Origin: a virus
Length of the DNA stretch: 31,755 nucleotides
Virus record (IMG/VR): IMGVR_UViG_3300034066_000082
Span: 1-31,755 of that record
Reading direction: 5' to 3' (one strand)
Of this stretch, positions 27,727 through 31,755 are shown piece by piece; position 1 is the first letter of the stretch, and each line of letters begins with the position of its first letter. The translations under genes and the position numbers were made by a program. Below the pieces are notes generated by a model. The model did not search any database. It saw only the letters and a program-made list of their open reading frames with translations, and was not told where the DNA came from.

Positions 27727-27902
27727 TTTGTCATCCAGATCGCCGCAAAAATTGTTCCTGCCATCGACACCAGCATGATGCCAGCGGTCTTGATCATGAT
27801 GCCCTCAATGCGCTTGAGCCGCGCATTGATCTGATCATAGCGAATGGCGCAGACCTCCTCATGCGTGGTCAGTCGTGCGTCTGTTGCGTCAATCGTGGAC
27901 AT
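27723..27902 (-). CDS. Small tail-anchored membrane protein (XhlA-like arrangement)
   Basis: A 59-residue protein, MSTIDATDARLTTHEEVCAI and on. The first 36 residues are a charged coiled coil (YDQINARLKRIEGIMIK) and residues about 37-57 are a membrane helix (TAGIMLVSMAGTIFAAIWM). This is the arrangement of XhlA-type proteins that join holin/lysis systems. Its TGA overlaps the GTG of the next gene, and its ATG overlaps the stop of the previous one (TAATG). It is short enough to be missed by automatic calling, but the overlaps strongly support it. Confidence 0.8.
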   Translation of the reverse strand: MSTIDATDARLTTHEEVCAIRYDQINARLKRIEGIMIKTAGIMLVSMAGTIFAAIWMTK

Positions 27903-28255
27903 TACAACCCCTGGCCTGGCGTGATGTAGACCGTGGCTGCTGCGCTGGACAGGCCGCTGAAGAACGTGGTCTGATTGAAGCGCAGAATCTCCACGGCACC
28001 GGCCACCAGCACGATGGCTGCTGATGGCGTTCCAGCCACAGGTGCCACAGCATTTGCAGCGGCCTCTGCAGCGGTGCTGCCAGTGCCCAAGAACACCGTG
28101 GTGTTGCCTGCATTGATGAATCGAAACTGGCCTGCGTTCTGCGGGTCGAACTTCTCATAGACAGGCGCTTGGATGCCAGTAGGAGCTGATGTCGTGGCTG
28201 CGACGACTACGGTCTTGCCAAAGGGTGCAAATGCGATTTGTGAATTGCCAGCCAT
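27902..28255 (-). CDS. Small beta-rich virion protein of unknown role
   Basis: A 117-residue Ala/Thr/Val-rich protein starting MAGNSQIAFAPFGKTVVVAA. It has alternating strand-like segments, including FDPQNAGQFRFINAGNTTVF, a low-complexity GTGSTAAEAAANAVAPVAGT region, and a last strand ATVYITPGQGL. It looks like a single beta-sandwich or decoration-type domain. The composition is similar to the 111-residue pair at 1734-2415, though I cannot align them convincingly. AAGGAG precedes the ATG. Downstream are lysis proteins. Confidence 0.76.
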   Translation of the reverse strand: MAGNSQIAFAPFGKTVVVAATTSAPTGIQAPVYEKFDPQNAGQFRFINAGNTTVFLGTGSTAAEAAANAVAPVAGTPSAAIVLVAGAVEILRFNQTTFFSGLSSAAATVYITPGQGL

Positions 28256-28256
28256 G

Positions 28257-28505
28257 TCAGACTCCTTGTGCAGCAGTGGCTGCTTTGTACGCTGCGATCA
28301 CGCCAGCGGTGTGGGTGGCAGCGCAGATGGCCTGCACGCGAGCATCCTCGCCAGCGTAATCGTCGCCTGGGGCAACGACATGCCGATGGAAGGTGCCGCT
28401 GATCTGCTTGCCATCTTCGATGATGGCGGTCTTGGTGCGTACTTGGACGCAGCCGTTTTCAATCACTTCGATGCGGTCAACAACGATTACTTTTTCGAGA
28501 GCCAT
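28257..28505 (-). CDS. Small phage protein of unknown function
   Basis: An 82-residue protein. MALEKVIVVDRIEVIENGCV and VRTKTAIIEDGKQISGTFHR form a beta part, and VVAPGDDYAGEDARVQAICA followed by AYKAATAAQGV a helical end. I recall the pattern MALEK-x-IEV-E-G-VQVR...H-R..L-PG-D in many phages next to tail fibre genes, with no proven function; a fibre or virion component is likely. The binding site before the ATG is poor. It follows the terminator after the tailspike, so it may need read-through or its own promoter, which I cannot see clearly. Confidence 0.76.
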   Translation of the reverse strand: MALEKVIVVDRIEVIENGCVQVRTKTAIIEDGKQISGTFHRHVVAPGDDYAGEDARVQAICAATHTAGVIAAYKAATAAQGV

Positions 28506-28514
28506 TTTGATAAT

Positions 28515-28548
28515 CCAATCAAAATCAAATTCCGGTGTTCCGCACCGG
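28515..28548 (-). terminator. Probable terminator after the tailspike gene
   Basis: On the minus strand CCGGTG-CGGAA-CACCGG forms a 6-bp stem with 5-base loop (28548-28532) followed by AATTTGATTTTGATT. It begins 8 bases after the tailspike stop. The U-tract is interrupted, so termination is likely partial. Confidence 0.55.
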
Positions 28549-28555
28549 CACGGCT

Positions 28556-30397
28556 TTAACCAATGAAATTAACCGTGACAGAGTGTGAAGCGCCAAGCCT
28601 GTTTTTCACATTCAGTTTGCCGCCCGTGTACCACATATTAAATCGCCCATCTACATCAGGATTAGTTCCTCCTGTTGAGACTTCAAAAAGGCTACCTCCT
28701 GGGGCTGCGATTGAATAAATTGCGTTGCCACCAGTCGCAAACACTGCTTGTGTTGTGTAGTCAAAATCGACACTGACGATGAACAACCCCCGCCCTGTAT
28801 TGAAAAAACGAGGCGCAAATTCATACGTGCCATCGTCAACAATAAAAGTGCTTTGAACTGAAGTTGCACCACCAATAGCCCCAGAAGGATCAGCCAAAGC
28901 GCCGCCATTCAACATTGGTGCTTGATTCAGACTTGCACCAACAGAATATACGTTCAAGAATCCTTGGTTTAAAGCACCACTTACTTGACCGTTATAACTT
29001 GTTGGTGTTCCAGTTGTAGTCGTTATGAATGGTTTGGCGTTTGCAGGAGTGCTAACACCATCAATATTCATTACGCTGGTGGAAACAATGTCAAAATTAT
29101 TGTTTGTGTTGTTTGTGCCAACAGCCGAATAATTTAATTTTGGAACAACAACATTGTCCAACCTAAGTATTCCGTAGGAACTTGCCCCAAAGCCGACAGT
29201 TGTAATCCAATCAACAGGGTTGTTGTTCACAGAAACATTGCTGACCAATATCAATGGTTTTGATGGAATACCAATACTAGTATTGCCAATAGTTGCGCTG
29301 ACAATAATGTCTATCTTGTTTGTCCCGGTAGTTACACCAGCGCTGATTGAGTTAAAAACCTGAATTCCATCAACCATGCAGCTGCCAGTGTCTTCACCGT
29401 AATCAGCGCCTTGAAAAAAGCTAACAATTGACAAACCAGTTTGAATAGGAGATTTACTCCCTCCATCATAGCCCCGATAGAAAAATTGGCAGTTAGATAC
29501 TGAGCCAACACCATACTGAAAGTTGATCTCGGTACTGCCGCCAAAATTTGTGTAGTCACTATCACGAATAATTGTTTCGTCTCGCACCGATCCAACAGCT
29601 TGGATTTTTAGCGCTCTGCCTCGGCAATTTCGAAAGATATTACCAAAAGATGTTAGTGTTGCGTCTACGTATTGGCCGGATAGCGTTGTTGGGTCAGGCC
29701 CAAAAAATCTAAACGCATCGTTGTCTACGTTAAATGCTGACCCTACTAAATCATCACTATAAATAGCTGCATATTGGTTCCCAAAATGCAAACATTCACG
29801 AATGTATTTAGCTGTGTCGTACGGTGCAACCGTGATGCCAGAAGTTCCATTAGAGCCTGGGTTTCCAGTCCCTGCTGCTCTGGTGATAAGTCTAATCCGA
29901 TTGCTCTGGATAGTAACAAGCTGGAAAGAACCTGCAATATAAACAGCGTTATTCCAAATACTAGCTACATTCATCCTAAAGCGAATGAATAGGTTGTTAG
30001 AGATTGTGCAGTTTGGTAGTGTGTTGCTTGAAGGGGCGGCAGAATTGTAAACACGGATGCCACCCGCAATCTGATCATTGCCATCAAACGATAGCCCATC
30101 AACTGTCAATGAGTTGTTGCCTGTCTCAATATCAATTAGCCGATTGATGTTGTTGTTTGCGCCCGTGTAAATAAATGTCCCGTGACCGTAAAATGTCACA
30201 TCAGTAGTAATGGTCGCGGAAACATTGGACGCAAGCGCATAAGTTCCTGCGGGAACAAAAACTTGTTGCGCCCCTGACTGTAATGCGGCCAAAAGTGCGG
30301 CACTGCAATCTGTTGATCCATTACCTACAGCGCCATAATCCAAAATATTGGCTGGCGCTCCAGTTATCATCGAATAAGAAACTTTTGTAAGCGACAT
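28556..30397 (-). CDS. Tailspike, pectate-lyase-like beta-helix (receptor binding or depolymerase)
   Basis: A 613-residue protein. The N-terminus ANILDYGAVGNGSTDCSAAL (residues 15-34) with FVPAGTYALAS is the standard entry of the Pectate_lyase_3 right-handed beta-helix, used by phage tailspikes to bind or cut host polysaccharide. The body is Asn/Gly/Ser/Val-rich with repeated short strands (GLSFDGNDQ, CTISNNLFIRF, SNCQFFYRG) as expected of helix rungs. The last 130 residues would form the C-terminal cap. The DNA is clearly AT-richer than the packaging genes, suggesting acquisition by exchange. No head-binding domain is present; that is on the gene at 30899. AAGGAATAAG precedes the ATG. Confidence 0.88.
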   Translation of the reverse strand: MSLTKVSYSMITGAPANILDYGAVGNGSTDCSAALLAALQSGAQQVFVPAGTYALASNVSATITTDVTFYGHGTFIYTGANNNINRLIDIETGNNSLTVDGLSFDGNDQIAGGIRVYNSAAPSSNTLPNCTISNNLFIRFRMNVASIWNNAVYIAGSFQLVTIQSNRIRLITRAAGTGNPGSNGTSGITVAPYDTAKYIRECLHFGNQYAAIYSDDLVGSAFNVDNDAFRFFGPDPTTLSGQYVDATLTSFGNIFRNCRGRALKIQAVGSVRDETIIRDSDYTNFGGSTEINFQYGVGSVSNCQFFYRGYDGGSKSPIQTGLSIVSFFQGADYGEDTGSCMVDGIQVFNSISAGVTTGTNKIDIIVSATIGNTSIGIPSKPLILVSNVSVNNNPVDWITTVGFGASSYGILRLDNVVVPKLNYSAVGTNNTNNNFDIVSTSVMNIDGVSTPANAKPFITTTTGTPTSYNGQVSGALNQGFLNVYSVGASLNQAPMLNGGALADPSGAIGGATSVQSTFIVDDGTYEFAPRFFNTGRGLFIVSVDFDYTTQAVFATGGNAIYSIAAPGGSLFEVSTGGTNPDVDGRFNMWYTGGKLNVKNRLGASHSVTVNFIG

Positions 30398-30405
30398 CTT
30401 ATTCC

Positions 30406-30888
30406 TTAAACAAAATAAGTAACTGTAAAATTAATGCCAGCGCAAGCAGTTATTGCAGAAGAAAGATAAATTGTTGTTGAAAATGCAATGAGCGTGCTTC
30501 CTTGGTTCACGTTTGCTATACCTACGCTTCCTGCAGATGCAGGTGGTGCTATGTTAGATACCGTAAACGGTAAATTTGTGCAAATTGTTCCACCAGATGC
30601 ACCAGCAATAGACGTTGCCCCAGAAACGGAGCCATTTATTGTCACTTGTCTACCAACTTTTGTGTAAGTTCCAGACGAGCTAAAAGCGCCAACAACTGTA
30701 AGACCCGGACCTTGGTTTGGTGTCCAAGTTCCTTCTTCGTAGTCGTTCAGCAACTCACTGGTCATGCCACCTGGGTTTGGATTGATAGAAAAGTCAATTC
30801 CTTTTCCTGCAGTTCCAATGACGAGGTTGCCAGCGACAATGGTTTGGTCGCCTGTGCGTGTTGATGGAAATCCAACTGTTTTGAGCAT
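30406..30888 (-). CDS. Fibre-associated protein with DYEEGTWTP motif
   Basis: A 160-residue protein. The N-terminal 45 residues (MLKTVGFPSTRTGDQTIVAG and GTAGKGIDFS) look like a short connector. The motif LLNDYEEGTWTPNQGP (47-62) is a marker found in fibre or spike proteins of many phages, followed by a beta-rich domain of about 100 residues with GTYTKVGRQVTINGSVSG. It lies between the head-binding protein and the tailspike, so it is probably a connecting, trimeric part or a second receptor-binding protein. It is AT-rich like the tailspike. AAGGAG precedes the ATG. Confidence 0.8.
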   Translation of the reverse strand: MLKTVGFPSTRTGDQTIVAGNLVIGTAGKGIDFSINPNPGGMTSELLNDYEEGTWTPNQGPGLTVVGAFSSSGTYTKVGRQVTINGSVSGATSIAGASGGTICTNLPFTVSNIAPPASAGSVGIANVNQGSTLIAFSTTIYLSSAITACAGINFTVTYFV

Positions 30889-30898
30889 TGCTTTCTCC

Positions 30899-31381
30899 TT
30901 AGAACAGGAATTCGATGACGGATGTGACCGGAGGCGCTTGAGAGAACGTCACGTTCCCACCGGACACCGTGTAGGTGTTCTGGTTCTGGTAGACGCCATT
31001 GATGTAAATTGCAAACGGTGTGGATGACACCGGAAAGATGGTCTGAGATCCATTGCCAGTTGCATTGGTGGCCACAGAGCCAGAATCAAGATTCCCGTTC
31101 AGCGAGCTGTAGACCAGGCTGCCTTTGCTGTCTTGCACCAAGATGCTGTAGTCGCTGCCAGCGTAGAAGCGTGATGGCGTGCCCTGGTAGACCGGATAAC
31201 CGTTAAGCGTTCTGATCGGCTGCGGTGCTGCAATGGTCAGAGCCGAGTCCCAATAGACGCTGATCGGGTTGGTCTGCGGATTCAGGTTGACCGTGCCAAC
31301 CCAGATGTACCCGTTCTCGAGCGGCAGGCCGTCAGCGCCAGCGAATGCTGGGTACGGTGGTTGAATCGAGAGTGCGCTCAT
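30899..31381 (-). CDS. Stand-alone tailspike head-binding domain protein (P22 gp9 N-domain-like)
   Basis: A 160-residue protein whose first 95 residues resemble the N-terminal head-binding domain of P22 tailspike: PYPAFAGADGLPLENGYIWV, GTVNLNPQTNPISVYWDSAL, QPIRTLNGYPVYQG and YSILVQDSKGSLVYS, against ANGKIYIG, DTDPVNPANQIPVY, QPLIINAAGKIVYNG and HSMAIYDANGSQVDY in P22. The last 60 residues form a small beta domain (PFAIYINGVYQNQNTYTVSG). It would fix the spike to the tail hub. In P22 this domain is fused to the spike; here it is separate. ATGA overlap with the upstream ejection gene, AGGAG before the ATG. Confidence 0.82.
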   Translation of the reverse strand: MSALSIQPPYPAFAGADGLPLENGYIWVGTVNLNPQTNPISVYWDSALTIAAPQPIRTLNGYPVYQGTPSRFYAGSDYSILVQDSKGSLVYSSLNGNLDSGSVATNATGNGSQTIFPVSSTPFAIYINGVYQNQNTYTVSGGNVTFSQAPPVTSVIEFLF

Positions 31382-31755
31382 TGTTGTTTCTCCTGGGTGG
31401 ATTGTGCCTGTTGTTGCTGCTGGATGGTAGATGTCAAACGCTTGAGCAACGCAGCCTCCTCGGGACTTCCTACAACGGTCTGTGGTATTTTGATCAGCAG
31501 GTTGCGAATTGGCGCTGACTCATAGATGCGAGCAGCAACCCCAATGCCGCCAGCAGTTCCAAGCGTTGCAAGGAACCCTAGCAGGCCGCCACCAAAGTAG
31601 CTAGACAGTGCCGCAGCACTGACGGGGATTGCGGCTTGGACGCCTGTTGGCGGTGCTGCTGCTGCCTCAGATGCTCGTTTTGTGATGTTGAGTACCCTGG
31701 TCAGTCCTTCGATTTGTTTGAGGTCATCACCACTGAAAAAGACGCCAACGGATGT
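31378..31755 (-). CDS. Large ejection protein, C-terminal part (P22 gp16 position), runs off the window
   Basis: The last 125 residues of a leftward gene whose 5' part lies outside the window. The visible part contains LKQIEGLTRVLNITKRASEA, an Ala/Pro stretch, a hydrophobic Gly/Ala-rich segment (YFGGGLLGFLATLGTAGGIG), then VAARIYESAPIRNLLIKIPQ, a helical PEEAALLKRLTST and a Gln-rich end (IQQQQQAQSTQEKQQ). A hydrophobic segment followed by IYESAPIRNLL-type sequence is what I recall from the C-terminus of large internal virion proteins of podoviruses. P22 gp16, which lies directly before the tailspike region, fills this slot. The reading frame is fixed by the ATGA overlap with the next gene. 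Confidence 0.72.
   Translation of the reverse strand, partial: TSVGVFFSGDDLKQIEGLTRVLNITKRASEAAAAPPTGVQAAIPVSAAALSSYFGGGLLGFLATLGTAGGIGVAARIYESAPIRNLLIKIPQTVVGSPEEAALLKRLTSTIQQQQQAQSTQEKQQ

Overview
The window is most of the genome of a tailed phage with P22-type (short-tailed, podovirus) virion architecture. Portal, scaffold, coat, gp4-like, gp10-like and gp7-like proteins follow one another in P22 order, and a P22-Cro-type repressor marks the early control region. The base composition is GC-rich, with a few visibly AT-richer islands. Overall composition and remembered similarity of several small proteins suggest a proteobacterial host, perhaps Burkholderiales, but this is inference only. 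I see no integrase, CI-type repressor, DNA polymerase, RNA polymerase, tRNA or CRISPR array in the window.

Layout. (a) 1-14456, minus strand: late operon. Reading leftward: a promoter at about 14793-14764 with two CCTATAGG palindromes, two small genes, a tiny signal-peptide protein, a ParB-domain/DNA methyltransferase fusion, terS, terL, portal, a 25-residue microgene, scaffold, coat, a strong terminator, three small basic or helical proteins, gp4-like tail accessory factor, three further gene products including gp10-like DNA-stabilisation protein, a 341-aa tail protein, two paralogous 111-aa beta proteins, two unassigned proteins, a gp7-like ejection protein and the first 44 codons of the next ejection gene. 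(b) 14735-14946: a gene-free control region with promoter, palindromes and a cluster of AGGGGC/GCCCCT repeats. (c) 14947-18030, minus: TOPRIM primase/RecA-like helicase, a PP-loop (PAPS-reductase-like) protein and cro. (d) 18031-18151: overlapping divergent promoters with a dyad. (e) 18152-25616, plus: early recombination/replication operon. It carries a Sak4-like ATPase, a DUF669 ssDNA-binding protein, a RecB/Cas4-like nuclease, a superfamily 2 helicase, a VRR-NUC nuclease, small zinc and ribbon-helix-helix proteins and two membrane proteins. Most genes overlap by ATGA. (f) 25623-31755, minus: the end of the late transcript. It contains the C-terminus of a large ejection protein, a three-piece tailspike region, small structural proteins, several membrane proteins, holin and endolysin.

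How it fits together. Cro is placed to control both early promoters. The plus transcript supplies recombination and replication functions, while primase/helicase is made from the cro side. Leftward late transcription builds the capsid, packaging motor and ejection proteins. If the genome is circular or circularly permuted, it continues across the window ends into tailspike and lysis genes. The early and late transcripts then converge at 25616/25623 with only 6 bp between the stop codons. The missing part of the genome would be the body of the ejection-protein genes.
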